A DNA stretch of 64,000 bases from Sphingomonadales bacterium (GTDB lineage: Bacteria; Pseudomonadota; Alphaproteobacteria; Sphingomonadales; Sphingomonadaceae): assembly GCA_025362295.1 (NCBI GenBank), contig JANYGX010000023.1:1-64000 (forward strand). The letters are read 5' to 3'. Both the position numbers and the translations under genes were made by a program. Below are positions 47,633-56,417 of this stretch, piece by piece (the stretch's first letter is position 1; every line of letters starts with the position of its first letter). The notes under the pieces were generated by a model. That model was not told the origin of the DNA, searched no databases, and was given only the letters and a program-made list of their open reading frames with translations.

Positions 47633-48979
47633 CTATCTCGCGGCGATTGTAAATTCAGCCCCCAACCCCTGCATTAGCGCTACAAAGCTTGGAAAGCTTG
47701 TGGCAATCGGGCTGGCATCATCGATTGTGATAGGGTGTTTTGCAACCAGTCCCAAAACGGCAAAACTCATGGCAATGCGGTGGTCAAGGTGGCTTGCGAT
47801 GGTCGCACCGCCGTAGACCGGTGCACCGCCGGAACCAGTGATCTCAATCCAGTCTGGCCCTTCAAGCACAGGCACACCGCAGGCTTTCAACCCCTCGGCC
47901 ATGACCGTGATGCGGTCGGATTCTTTCACCCGCAGCTCGGCAAGGCCATTGAATCTGGATACGCCGTCCGCCAAAGCCGCTGTAACAAACAGCACTGGAA
48001 ACTCATCGACCATCGTTGGCACAATATCTGGCATCGTTTCGGTTGCGTTGAGAGCGCCGCCTTTGACCAGCACGTCGGCCACAGGTTCGCCACCAACCTC
48101 ACGGTGGTTTGTCAGGCTTATATGAGCGCCCATATCCTGCAGCACTTTAATCAAACCCGCACGGGTTGGGTTAACCCCGACATTCTCGATGACGACGTCC
48201 GACCCCGCCACCAGAACGGCTGCCACAAGCGGAAATGCTGCGGATGATGGGTCACCCGGCACCACAATGGCTTGCGGTTTAAGTTCAGATTCACCCGTGA
48301 TGGTTATAATGCGTTCATGCCCGTTCACCTCCACATCGATTGTTGCGCCAAAGCCGCGCAGCATGCGCTCGGAATGGTCTCGGGTCGCCTCCGGCTCGAT
48401 GATCGTCGTCTTGCCCGGTGTGTTAAGGCCTGCCAGCAAAATAGCCGATTTGACCTGGGCACTGGCCACCGGAAGCCGGTAGGTTATGGGCACCAGCGGC
48501 GCGCGACCCTGGATGGTCATCGGCAGCAAACCGCCGTCACGACCACTGAACTCGGCCCCCATATGCGTCAGCGGCTCGGTCACCCGTCCCATTGGTCGCC
48601 GACGTAACGACGCGTCGCCGGTGAAAATGCTCACGATCGGGCAACTGGCCGCCAAACCCATCAACAGCCGTGTTGAGGTGCCGCTGTTGCCCATATCAAT
48701 CACGTTTTCAGGCTCAAGCAAGCCACCGACGCCAACCCCGTGGATGTGCCACAAACCCATGCTATCCTTTATGATATGAGCACCGTAAGCGCGCATGGCG
48801 GCAGCTGTTGCCATCACATCTTCCCCTTCCAGCAAGCCAGATACAGTGGTTTCGCCAATTGCAAGCGCTCCCAGCATCACAGCGCGGTGGGAAATGGATT
48901 TGTCACCCGGCACAGTCACACGGCCATGCAGCCGGTCTGTTTTGCGCGATGTCAGCGCCTTTGGCTGATGAACCGTCAT
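47633..48979 (-). CDS. aroA: 3-phosphoshikimate 1-carboxyvinyltransferase (EPSP synthase)
   Basis: Sixth step of the shikimate pathway, 448 residues. N-terminal GRVTVPGDKSISHRAVMLGALA contains the Lys-Ser pair; MGNSGTSTRLLMGL, LRRRPMGRVTEPLTHMGA and RVKESDRITVMAEGLKACG are the other blocks. The GDASLRRRPM region is class II-like and the residue after NSGTS is Thr, typical of alphaproteobacterial enzymes. It is divergent from the zinc-ribbon gene at 49101, with a 121-base gap between them. Confidence 0.97.
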   Translation of the reverse strand: MTVHQPKALTSRKTDRLHGRVTVPGDKSISHRAVMLGALAIGETTVSGLLEGEDVMATAAAMRAYGAHIIKDSMGLWHIHGVGVGGLLEPENVIDMGNSGTSTRLLMGLAASCPIVSIFTGDASLRRRPMGRVTEPLTHMGAEFSGRDGGLLPMTIQGRAPLVPITYRLPVASAQVKSAILLAGLNTPGKTTIIEPEATRDHSERMLRGFGATIDVEVNGHERIITITGESELKPQAIVVPGDPSSAAFPLVAAVLVAGSDVVIENVGVNPTRAGLIKVLQDMGAHISLTNHREVGGEPVADVLVKGGALNATETMPDIVPTMVDEFPVLFVTAALADGVSRFNGLAELRVKESDRITVMAEGLKACGVPVLEGPDWIEITGSGGAPVYGGATIASHLDHRIAMSFAVLGLVAKHPITIDDASPIATSFPSFVALMQGLGAEFTIAAR

Positions 48980-49100
48980 ATTATGTCCTTGTTAAGCCAA
49001 AATCCTTTGACAGCCCGAGGTGGCTATGGCAAGGCAACATTGCATTTGCGGGCATGTCGATGGACATAGCCTGCCTTAAACTATTTTCAGGAGATTATCT

Positions 49101-49424
49101 GTGGCCAAACCAGAATGGGGTACCAAGCAATCCTGCCCCAAGTGCGGCACGCGCTTTTACGACCTTGGCAATAACGAACCTGTGGTGTGCATAGAATGCG
49201 CCAACGAATGGGCGCCGGAACCCTATCTTAAGTCCAAACAGCCGCTGCCGTTCGAAGCTGAAAAAGCTGCTGTGCCAGCCGCCGAGGGTGAAGACGGTGA
49301 TGTGCTTGTAGCCGATGATCTCGATATCGATGATGATGCGGAAGACAGTGTTGCTGACGTTTCATTGGATGATGATGACGCAGATATCTCGGATGTTGTT
49401 GATCCCAACAGCGAAGACGAGTAA
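49101..49424 (+). CDS. TIGR02300-family zinc-ribbon protein
   Basis: Small acidic protein of 107 residues. The N-terminus has a four-cysteine zinc site, CPKCGTRFYDL and CIECANEW, and the remainder is a long Asp/Glu/Val tract (DDLDIDDDAED and so on) with low complexity. The start is GTG, supported by CAGGAG seven bases upstream, giving MAKPEWGTKQ. The family is restricted to alphaproteobacteria and has no known function. It sits directly before tRNA-Ala, as in many relatives. Confidence 0.88.
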   Translation: MAKPEWGTKQSCPKCGTRFYDLGNNEPVVCIECANEWAPEPYLKSKQPLPFEAEKAAVPAAEGEDGDVLVADDLDIDDDAEDSVADVSLDDDDADISDVVDPNSEDE

Positions 49425-49436
49425 TACCACCTTATT

Positions 49437-49512
49437 GGGGCCTTAGCTCAGCTGGGAGAGCGCTACGATGGCATTGTAGAGGTCAGCGGTTCGATCCCGC
49501 TAGGCTCCACCA
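49437..49512 (+). tRNA. tRNA-Ala (anticodon GGC)
   Basis: Full cloverleaf of 76 bases including an encoded CCA. Acceptor stem GGGGCCT/AGGCTCC contains the G3-U70 pair that identifies alanine tRNA. D-stem GCTC/GAGC, anticodon stem CTACG/TGTAG with loop ATGGCAT, anticodon GGC at 49470-49472, T-arm AGCGG-TTCGATC-CCGCT. It reads GCC and GCU codons. Confidence 0.97.
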
Positions 49513-49520
49513 AAATAATA

Positions 49521-49551
49521 CGGCCTGACAGGTATCTGTCAGGCCGTTTTT
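49521..49551 (+). terminator. Rho-independent terminator after tRNA-Ala
   Basis: Perfect 11-bp stem CGGCCTGACAG (49521-49531) with CTGTCAGGCCG (49536-49546), loop GTAT, followed by five T. Ends the tRNA-Ala transcript, and possibly the TIGR02300 gene. Confidence 0.9.
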
Positions 49552-49586
49552 ATATTTAAAACTTTTTAGATAGATTTGCGATTTTT

Positions 49587-49611
49587 CCTCTCTCCCACTG
49601 CGGGAGAGAGG
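49587..49611. terminator. Hairpin repeat, possible bidirectional terminator
   Basis: CCTCTCTCCC (49587-49596) pairs perfectly with GGGAGAGAGG (49602-49611) around a five-base loop. TTTTT precedes and AAAA follows, so on the minus strand it looks like a terminator for the DUF481 gene. It is the best-preserved of the three CCTCTCCC-type elements in the window. Confidence 0.6.
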
Positions 49612-49659
49612 AAAAGAATATGCGTCAAAGGCAATTGCCATTACGCCATATTAATTAGC

Positions 49660-50601
49660 CTAAAACGCATACCCAATTGTAAAACGTTCTGCCGTATCGG
49701 TTTTTTTGGCGGCTGTGGTTTTGCTTTCGTTGCGGATATCAAAGCCAGCACTGGCTGTAATATGATCGGTGAGCTTAGCGTTGAGGGCGGTTTTGGAGAA
49801 TGTCGAGCGGCCACTCTTGTCAAACAGTATACCGGCATTTTCTGTGAAACTAATTCTGTCGCTGAGTTTCCAGAGTATGTCTCCATTCACCCGGCCACCG
49901 ATATTGCTGGCAGACCCGGCTGGCAGAAAAGCGGGCGGGGCAAGCGGATTGGCCACGACAAATTTCGTCTGCCGCGCTGCCGGGCCAGCTTCCAGGTCAA
50001 ACGTAAAGTTTGGCTCGTTAACAACTCTATAGCCAAGGCCGGCCGATTCTGTGAACCGGCGGCTGTAACCGGCAAATTTATCGGCTTCCCAACCAACCAG
50101 GCCGAAGAAATACAACCGGTCATTGAACTTGTAGTTGGTTTCGAAATTGGCATCGTAGTGTTTGCGAGTGGTAACACCGTTGGTTTTCAGAAAATCAGCA
50201 TCGGCGTGCACCTTATTGCGCCATTGCAGGCCATCGCGTTGCAAAGCAATGCCGACATAAAGATTGCTTGCCTTGGTGTTGCCCTGAGCAAAATTAAGGC
50301 CGAGGTTAGCATTGCCGGTCCAATTTTCAAAGGCGCCGGCCTCGGCAAGCTTGGCAACGCGCGCATCTTCAACTTTCTTTTGATATGCTGCCACATAGGC
50401 ATCAATTTCTGCGGCGGATGAGGCATTGGCCTTTTTGGCGAGCTCCGCAGTTGTTTTCAACGTGTCGGCACTCCCAGACGCAACAGCCTGATCGAGTATA
50501 GCTTTGATTTGATCCGGTATCGGATCGGCATGAGCCATCACTGATAAAGATGTGGACACCAGCAGCGCAGCCACAGTGGCCAATGAACGAAACACTAACA
50601 T
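49660..50601 (-). CDS. DUF481-family outer-membrane protein (YdiY-like)
   Basis: Predicted outer-membrane beta-barrel of 313 residues. A signal peptide ends near LSVMAHADP. Residues about 30-85 form a helical, Ala/Lys-rich region (LAKKANASSAAEIDAYVAAYQKK). From about 92 the sequence alternates as beta strands, with GNANLGLNFAQGN at the start and the C-terminus ends in aromatic FTIGYAF, as in barrel proteins. DUF481 proteins are induced by salt in relatives; function unknown. There is a candidate operator 19-39 bases upstream of its start. Confidence 0.85.
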   Translation of the reverse strand: MLVFRSLATVAALLVSTSLSVMAHADPIPDQIKAILDQAVASGSADTLKTTAELAKKANASSAAEIDAYVAAYQKKVEDARVAKLAEAGAFENWTGNANLGLNFAQGNTKASNLYVGIALQRDGLQWRNKVHADADFLKTNGVTTRKHYDANFETNYKFNDRLYFFGLVGWEADKFAGYSRRFTESAGLGYRVVNEPNFTFDLEAGPAARQTKFVVANPLAPPAFLPAGSASNIGGRVNGDILWKLSDRISFTENAGILFDKSGRSTFSKTALNAKLTDHITASAGFDIRNESKTTAAKKTDTAERFTIGYAF

Positions 50602-50619
50602 ATATTACCTTTCAATATG

Positions 50620-50640
50620 ACGACCTAATATCTTGGTCGT
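50620..50640. promoter_or_regulatory. Inverted repeat upstream of the DUF481 gene
   Basis: ACGACC (50620-50625) and GGTCGT (50635-50640) are reverse complements with a nine-base spacer, 19-39 bases before the DUF481 start. It may be a regulator site or a hairpin in the leader of this gene. The rest of the 163-base gap to the DUF2336 gene shows nothing clear. Confidence 0.3.
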
Positions 50641-50764
50641 GAACGGTAGATGCTGTCGAAATGTGTCAAACTCGTGTTAAATCAGAGTCTTGAAGAATTC
50701 CACTAGCGACTGTGACACGAAAAACACACTGACTGATGTGTACGCGCGCTTTACCGTGAAAATG

Positions 50765-52009
50765 TTACGCTTCACCAAACAAGGCAAGAATGTTTTCCAT
50801 TTCACTGTGTGGCAGGGGGAATTGTGTGCCGCCTTTTGGGGTAATCAATTGTGACGCTGGAATGCGGACAAGCTTCTGCTGAATATCATAAGCCGTACGC
50901 GCCGAGAGCCCGGCTTTCCAGCACAGCGCCATCACGGCCTGCCCGTTTTTTGAGGCGATGATTTTATCAACGGATTTTTTGAAGCCCGTGGCCATGGCCA
51001 GGCCTTCAACTATGCTTTTGTGATCACCCGCGCTCAACTGTGCTGCAACCCATGTGTTGTCAAATTGACCGCTGGCTATGGCATGTAAAGCGAGTGCATG
51101 AGCTGCGGTATCTTCATCACGCGCGAGATGCGCATTAACAGGCTCGGCGTCAATGCGGTGCTTGACGGATTTCAGAATCGAGTCCGCATCTTCGTTGCTA
51201 AGCACATGCGCAGCGAGCATCTGATCGACCAGCGAGGCGGCAACAAATCCGGCAATGCGCCGCATCACACGTGTTGAAAGGCTGGCACGCAGGGCCAGTG
51301 GCTCATGCCAGCTTGGCACCGCCGGTGCGCTGTCAAGAATGGCATCAAGTGTGTCTTCGCGAATTTGCGCATTCCGATTGCCAAGCAATGTGGCAATCGC
51401 ATCCACATCATTGCTGGTGGCCAGGGCTTCGGCAAGATCGCCACTGATCGGCGTGCGCCGGGCAATCGAGGAGAGCGCACCGCGCGTGCGGGACGCTGCG
51501 ATAATTTCCTTGAGATCAGCATCACCCAGCAATGGTGAATATTCAAGTATCGGACCACAGACAACCAGTTCATGATCGTTGGCCAACCGCCGGATTACGT
51601 CTTTGGGCACGTGGGGGCTGGATTTGATAGCCTCAACCAGAAGTGCGCGCACTTTGGTGGCTTGGTCCTGTGCCAGTGTTTCCATGAGGCTTATGGCTTG
51701 CTCGCGAAGTTTTGTGCGCTCGCTTTCCGGCAGGCCAGGCACCAGTCGGCCAATTTTGCGAGCGAGTTCCGCACGCACATCTTCAGCGTCGTCAGAGACC
51801 AGAAAAGCGTCTGCCTGATACGGCGTCGCCGGGTTTCTGGCAACCAGCGCCCGAACATCCGTATTGCCTTTTTCAGCAAGATAATACAGCGCCTCACGCG
51901 GCGTGTCCGGATGGGCGGCAAGGTTTTGCCAATCGGCCCGGTTGCCGGTTTCCAGCGTTGCAATCAATTGGGCATACGGCAGATTATCATTGCTTGTTTT
52001 GTGTTTCAT
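50765..52009 (-). CDS. DUF2336 domain protein
   Basis: Soluble, almost all-helical protein of 414 residues with no signal peptide. The HEAT-like helical region matches DUF2336 (LIATLETGNRADWQNLAAHPDTPREALYYLAEKGNTDVRA and the repeats of REDTLDAILD type); ISLMETLAQDQATKVRALLVEAIK is another repeat. Function unknown; members are widespread in alphaproteobacteria and often lie next to signalling genes. Start ATG 52009 lies five bases after the stop of the diguanylate cyclase gene, so it is coexpressed and may act with it. Confidence 0.8.
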   Translation of the reverse strand: MKHKTSNDNLPYAQLIATLETGNRADWQNLAAHPDTPREALYYLAEKGNTDVRALVARNPATPYQADAFLVSDDAEDVRAELARKIGRLVPGLPESERTKLREQAISLMETLAQDQATKVRALLVEAIKSSPHVPKDVIRRLANDHELVVCGPILEYSPLLGDADLKEIIAASRTRGALSSIARRTPISGDLAEALATSNDVDAIATLLGNRNAQIREDTLDAILDSAPAVPSWHEPLALRASLSTRVMRRIAGFVAASLVDQMLAAHVLSNEDADSILKSVKHRIDAEPVNAHLARDEDTAAHALALHAIASGQFDNTWVAAQLSAGDHKSIVEGLAMATGFKKSVDKIIASKNGQAVMALCWKAGLSARTAYDIQQKLVRIPASQLITPKGGTQFPLPHSEMENILALFGEA

Positions 52010-52014
52010 ACAGG

Positions 52015-53637
52015 TTATCTGGCCCCAAAGATTTTAAGGCAGCCTCTGCCGCTGCGTTTGGCTTCATAAAGCGCTTCATCGGCACGCTTCAGCAAAATCT
52101 GCAAATCGCCAACCGGCGCTTCCCATGACGCCATACCGATAGAGAGCGATAACGGGACATCGGCATGGCCAAATCCATCACGGATTTTTTTGATACCTTT
52201 TTGGAGCGCTTTAGCAACACGTTCTGCCCCCACGGTTGTTGTGTTATCGAGCCAGACGACAAACTCATCGCCGCCAACGCGGGCCGGAAGATCGGTATCG
52301 CGCACTGTATCACGCAGCAAAGCACCAACCGCCATCAAAGCCTGATCGCCGGCATGATGGCCCAGTGTATCATTGAGCACCTTGAAGTGATCAACATCGA
52401 TCGCCAGCAGCGTGCCATTGCCACCATGTCGCACCAGCTTGGCAAGGTGCCGCTGCATCTCACCGGAAAAAGCCCGGCGATTGGCAAGTCCGGTTAGCAT
52501 ATCGGTGAGTGACAGGCGATTGAGGCCGATGAGATGCTCGGCCTGTGCGGCCACCAAGGCAATCGTATCGGCCACGGTATCGAGTTCCTGACTCTCATCT
52601 TCAGTCCAGGCCGCATCATAGCGCCACAAGCGTAGCAGGCCGAATTGCTCACCGTTGGCGCGGCACTCTGTAGACATGACACAAGCCGTCGGGGCATTTT
52701 TGCTTAGAGCGGTTGCCTCCTGTTCCTTGCCAACGCGGACTCCGTTTCCGGTGCCGGTCAGCTCGCAGGCATCAGCGGCAAAATGGTCGCAAATTTTTTG
52801 CAGGGCATCTTTAATCATCAGTTTGCCGTCAAATTGATCACGCGCAGCCGCAAGCACTGCAAGTTGCAAGCCTTCCCGGCGGTTTGAGCGTTCAAGTGCA
52901 GCTGTGGCATGGCGCTCAGATGTTACATCCCGCGCAATAATCCGCGATCCGAACCATTGTTCAGCCCGCATGATTGGAGCCGTGACCACAGTGATGCAAC
53001 GCTGCTCACCGGCACGATCCGTCAACCAGAGATCAATCGGCCCAACACGCTTTTCGCTGACCATAGCGGTGGCCGCTGTGCCCCAAAGCGTTATGGGCTG
53101 GTCGTTTAAGGCCCAAGGTTCATACCCGAGAGCACCTGCGGGGCTCACATAGCCAAAGCAGCCATTGGTATCGATTTCTATGCAGAAATCGCCCGCCGCT
53201 TCCGCAAGATCCTTGAACAGGGCGCGGCTGTCTTTCAGTGCGGAGATCAGATGGTCTTTGAGACTGGTCTCGACAGCTGTCCACAGCACGAGCATGTCAT
53301 CCAGACCAAGCTGCACAGGAAAGGCCCTGGCACTGAAGCAGCGCTTGGGCTCACCGCTGGTGATCAGTTCCATTTCAATGGCTTGGTGATTGACCAGCAC
53401 ATCATGGCTGCTCTGCTGCAACAGCTGCCAGCACTGTGCATCATCCAGCAGCAAGGCGGCACTGGCATTTTTGTTGCAGAGCTGGCCGTGGGTGTTGATA
53501 GCAAAGGTTGGCCCAAGCCTCCCATGAAACAAATGGCTTGCGTCGATTGCGATACGCGGCCCCTGCTTCACAAGCGAAGGCAGGTGATCACTTTCATCAT
53601 ATCGGGTCGCAACGACCAAGGATTGTGCTTCTGACAT
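52015..53637 (-). CDS. PAS-GAF-type diguanylate cyclase
   Basis: Makes cyclic di-GMP. The protein is 540 residues with no membrane helix. A PAS domain is likely at about 138-250 (FCIEIDTNGCFGYVSPAGALGYE), a GAF-like region at about 255-365, and the GGDEF domain at 370-540. The active site GGDEF is intact (ARVGGDEFVVW) and the allosteric I-site RDTD lies five residues before it, so the enzyme should be active and product-inhibited. The input signal is unknown. It forms a two-gene unit with DUF2336. Confidence 0.93.
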   Translation of the reverse strand: MSEAQSLVVATRYDESDHLPSLVKQGPRIAIDASHLFHGRLGPTFAINTHGQLCNKNASAALLLDDAQCWQLLQQSSHDVLVNHQAIEMELITSGEPKRCFSARAFPVQLGLDDMLVLWTAVETSLKDHLISALKDSRALFKDLAEAAGDFCIEIDTNGCFGYVSPAGALGYEPWALNDQPITLWGTAATAMVSEKRVGPIDLWLTDRAGEQRCITVVTAPIMRAEQWFGSRIIARDVTSERHATAALERSNRREGLQLAVLAAARDQFDGKLMIKDALQKICDHFAADACELTGTGNGVRVGKEQEATALSKNAPTACVMSTECRANGEQFGLLRLWRYDAAWTEDESQELDTVADTIALVAAQAEHLIGLNRLSLTDMLTGLANRRAFSGEMQRHLAKLVRHGGNGTLLAIDVDHFKVLNDTLGHHAGDQALMAVGALLRDTVRDTDLPARVGGDEFVVWLDNTTTVGAERVAKALQKGIKKIRDGFGHADVPLSLSIGMASWEAPVGDLQILLKRADEALYEAKRSGRGCLKIFGAR

Positions 53638-53698
53638 GCACGAATTGTAATACGCAGCGCTTAACAGGTGCTAAATGGAATGCTACAGATTGGCATAT

Positions 53699-54382
53699 AT
53701 GAAGCAAAATAATCTTTCACACATAAACACCTGGATTTTTGATCTGGACAATACACTTTATGATCCAAAATATAACTTATTTGGTCAAATTGATGTGCGT
53801 ATGGGTGAATATATCCAGAATATCATGACTGTCGATGCGCCTGAAGCACGTCGCATCCAAAAGCATTACTTTCAGGAACATGGCACCACCCTGCGGGGTC
53901 TTATGGCTCATCAGGGTATCGAGCCACGGCATTTCCTTGATTATGTGCACGATATCGATGTCACCGTTCTGCCGCCAGACCTTGAGCTTGCACAGCAACT
54001 GGCTGATCTGCCGGGCCGCAAACTGGTGTTCACCAATGGTGACGAGCCCTATGCAAGGCGTGTGATGAATCAGTTGCAAATCAGCGCTGCATTCGAAGCG
54101 GTGCATTGCATTATCGCCATGGATTATCTCCCGAAGCCGGATGCACGCGCCTATGCAGGATTGCTCAGTGCGCACGCTGTCGATCCTGCACGGTCGATAT
54201 TTTTTGAGGATATGGCGCGCAACCTGTCGCCGGCAAAAGCCCTGGGCATGACAACCGTGTGGCTGGACAACGGATCTGAATGGGGTGACCGAGATGCCTT
54301 GCCCGACCATATTGATATTAAGATACCCGGCCTACAGCCGTGGCTCAAACAGACGGTCGAACACCTGAAGGCACACACATGA
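53699..54382 (+). CDS. Pyrimidine 5'-nucleotidase (HAD family)
   Basis: HAD-superfamily phosphatase of about 227 residues. Motif I is FDLDNTLYD (nucleophile Asp), motif II LVFTNG, motif III Lys in DYLPKPD, motif [11 protein letters not shown]. The pattern matches the SDT1/YjjG-like pyrimidine 5'-nucleotidase group. ATG 53699 or 53675; no Shine-Dalgarno is clear. The stop overlaps the start of dapD by four bases, which makes a coupled operon. Confidence 0.88.
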   Translation: MKQNNLSHINTWIFDLDNTLYDPKYNLFGQIDVRMGEYIQNIMTVDAPEARRIQKHYFQEHGTTLRGLMAHQGIEPRHFLDYVHDIDVTVLPPDLELAQQLADLPGRKLVFTNGDEPYARRVMNQLQISAAFEAVHCIIAMDYLPKPDARAYAGLLSAHAVDPARSIFFEDMARNLSPAKALGMTTVWLDNGSEWGDRDALPDHIDIKIPGLQPWLKQTVEHLKAHT

Positions 54383-55218
54383 GCGATCTTAAAACCACCA
54401 TTGATCTCGCCTGGGATGATCGCACAGCCGTGACGCTTGCAACAAAGGGCGCTGTGCGGGACGCAGTGGACACTGCCCTTGCCGGCCTTGATCGCGGCAC
54501 ATACCGCGTGGCTGAAAAAAAGGATGGCACATGGGTGGTGCATCAGTGGCTTAAAAAAGCCGTGCTATTGTCGTTCCGGTTGAATGACATGGCAGAAATT
54601 TCCGGTGGCCCAGGTGGCGAAGCGCCGTGGTGGGACAAAGTGGCCTCCAAATTTTCCGGCTGGGGCGAACAGCAGTTTCGTGCTGCTGGTTTTCGCGCTG
54701 TGCCTGGCTCGATCGTGCGCCACGGTGCCTATGTGGCACCAGGCGCTGTGCTGATGCCAAGCTTCATCAATCTTGGCGCTCATGTCGGGGCCAACACGAT
54801 GGTTGATACCTGGGTGACAATTGGTTCATGTGCTCAGGTCGGTGCCAATGTGCATGTGTCCGGCGGGGTTGGTATCGGCGGGGTGCTGGAACCCTTGCAG
54901 GCTGGGCCGGTTATTATCGAGGATGATTGTTTTATCGGCGCGCGCTCTGAGGTTGCCGAAGGTGTTATTGTCGAACAGGGGGCAGTGCTCTCCATGGGGG
55001 TGTATCTTGGTGCATCAACCAAAATCATTGATCGCAGCAGCGGCAAAATTTTTGTTGGCCGCGTGCCCGCCTATGCGGTTGTGGTGCCGGGGTCGCTGCC
55101 GGGCAAGCCGCTCCCCGACGGCACACCGGGGCCGGGCTTGTATTGCGCGGTGATTGTCAAACGGGTGGACGCGCAAACGCGAGCAAAGACCGGCATCAAC
55201 GAGCTGTTGCGTGATTGA
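54379..55218 (+). CDS. dapD: 2,3,4,5-tetrahydropyridine-2,6-dicarboxylate N-succinyltransferase
   Basis: Succinylase branch of lysine/diaminopimelate synthesis, 279 residues. An N-terminal helical domain precedes left-handed beta-helix repeats ([51 protein letters not shown]). The C-terminal part has [13 protein letters not shown]. Start ATG 54379 overlaps the HAD gene stop. Together with dapE it forms the middle of the pathway. Confidence 0.97.
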   Translation: MSDLKTTIDLAWDDRTAVTLATKGAVRDAVDTALAGLDRGTYRVAEKKDGTWVVHQWLKKAVLLSFRLNDMAEISGGPGGEAPWWDKVASKFSGWGEQQFRAAGFRAVPGSIVRHGAYVAPGAVLMPSFINLGAHVGANTMVDTWVTIGSCAQVGANVHVSGGVGIGGVLEPLQAGPVIIEDDCFIGARSEVAEGVIVEQGAVLSMGVYLGASTKIIDRSSGKIFVGRVPAYAVVVPGSLPGKPLPDGTPGPGLYCAVIVKRVDAQTRAKTGINELLRD

Positions 55219-55239
55219 GATGATAGCGCAAAACATAAT

Positions 55240-55261
55240 CCTCTCCCTCAAGTGTGGGAGG
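55240..55261. repeat. CCTCTCCC/GGGAGG hairpin between dapD and dapE
   Basis: CCTCTCCC (55240-55247) and GGGAGG (55256-55261) are complementary with one bulge. The right arm also provides the only good Shine-Dalgarno for dapE, seven bases before a GTG at 55269. It belongs with the similar elements at 46146 and 49587. Confidence 0.5.
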
Positions 55262-55268
55262 AATGACT

Positions 55269-56417
55269 GTGGCTGATATGATGACCATCAATCCCATAGC
55301 TTTCGCCCAATCGCTCATTCGCTGTCCATCGGTCACACCCGAAGATGCCGGTGCGCTCGACTTGCTTACAACCACACTCACTGGCCTTGGCTTCACCTGC
55401 AACCGGCTGAGCTTTGGCGACGCACCGAACGGTCCAGTCGATAACCTCTATGCACGCATTGGCACGGGTCAGCCGCACTTTTGCTTTGCTGGCCATACCG
55501 ATGTTGTGCCTGCTGGAGACCTTGCGCAATGGTCGGTTGATCCGTTCGCTGCAACAATCAGCGATGGGATGCTGGTGGGTCGCGGTGCCAACGATATGAA
55601 AGGTGCGATTGCTGCGTTTGTATGCGCTGCAGCCGCAAAGATAAATCAGGGCTTCAAAGGCAGTTTAAGCTTGCTCATCACGGGCGACGAAGAGGGCCCG
55701 GCAGAATTTGGCACTGTCAAGGTGCTGGAGTGGATGCAGGCGCAGGGCGAATTGCCGGATCACTGCGTTGTCGGTGAACCCACATCCGCGCGGCGGCTTG
55801 GCGACATGATCAAGATTGGCAGGCGCGGCAGCATGAACGTGCACATCACCGTGCTCGGCGCGCAAGGCCATGTGGCCTATCCTGATCGCGGCGATAACCC
55901 GATCACGCGGCTGGTGCGGCTGCTGAACGAACTGAAACAAAAAACACTCGACACCGGCAATGCGCATTTTCAAGCGTCCAATTTGGAGGTCACGGATATT
56001 GCTGTTGGCAATCACATAGACAACATGCTTCCGGCAACAGCGCGCGCGCGGCTGAATATTCGCTTTAATACCGAACATACCGGCAGCGAGCTTAGCGCGT
56101 GGATCAAACAGGTGGTAAGTGACCATGCACCGCGTCATGAACTTGATATCAGGATTTCCGGTGAGGCCTTTCTCACCCAGCCGTGCAGTCTATCCGATAT
56201 GATCATTGAAGCCATCAAAACAGAGACAGGTATGATGCCTGAACTTTCCACCACTGGCGGCACATCGGATGCACGGTTTATAAAGGCTGTGTGTCCGGTG
56301 GTTGAGTGCGGGCTGGTCGGGCTTTCCATGCACAAGGTTGATGAGCAGGTGCCGATTGCTGATATCGAGGCGCTATCGCGCGTATATAAAGCTATTCTTG
56401 ATCGGTATTTTGTATGA
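55269..56417 (+). CDS. dapE: Succinyl-diaminopimelate desuccinylase
   Basis: M20-family zinc enzyme that removes succinate from N-succinyl-LL-diaminopimelate, about 382 residues. Motifs are the first metal ligand in AGHTDVVPAGD, GRGANDMKGAIAAF (bridging Asp), the catalytic Glu pair in TGDEEGPA, and GGTSDARF with the last His in LSMHKVDEQ. The start is uncertain: GTG 55269 has ideal spacing to GGGAGG, while ATG 55281 best fits the family N-terminus; ATG 55263 is also in frame. The stop overlaps the next gene by four bases. Confidence 0.93.
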   Translation: MADMMTINPIAFAQSLIRCPSVTPEDAGALDLLTTTLTGLGFTCNRLSFGDAPNGPVDNLYARIGTGQPHFCFAGHTDVVPAGDLAQWSVDPFAATISDGMLVGRGANDMKGAIAAFVCAAAAKINQGFKGSLSLLITGDEEGPAEFGTVKVLEWMQAQGELPDHCVVGEPTSARRLGDMIKIGRRGSMNVHITVLGAQGHVAYPDRGDNPITRLVRLLNELKQKTLDTGNAHFQASNLEVTDIAVGNHIDNMLPATARARLNIRFNTEHTGSELSAWIKQVVSDHAPRHELDIRISGEAFLTQPCSLSDMIIEAIKTETGMMPELSTTGGTSDARFIKAVCPVVECGLVGLSMHKVDEQVPIADIEALSRVYKAILDRYFV

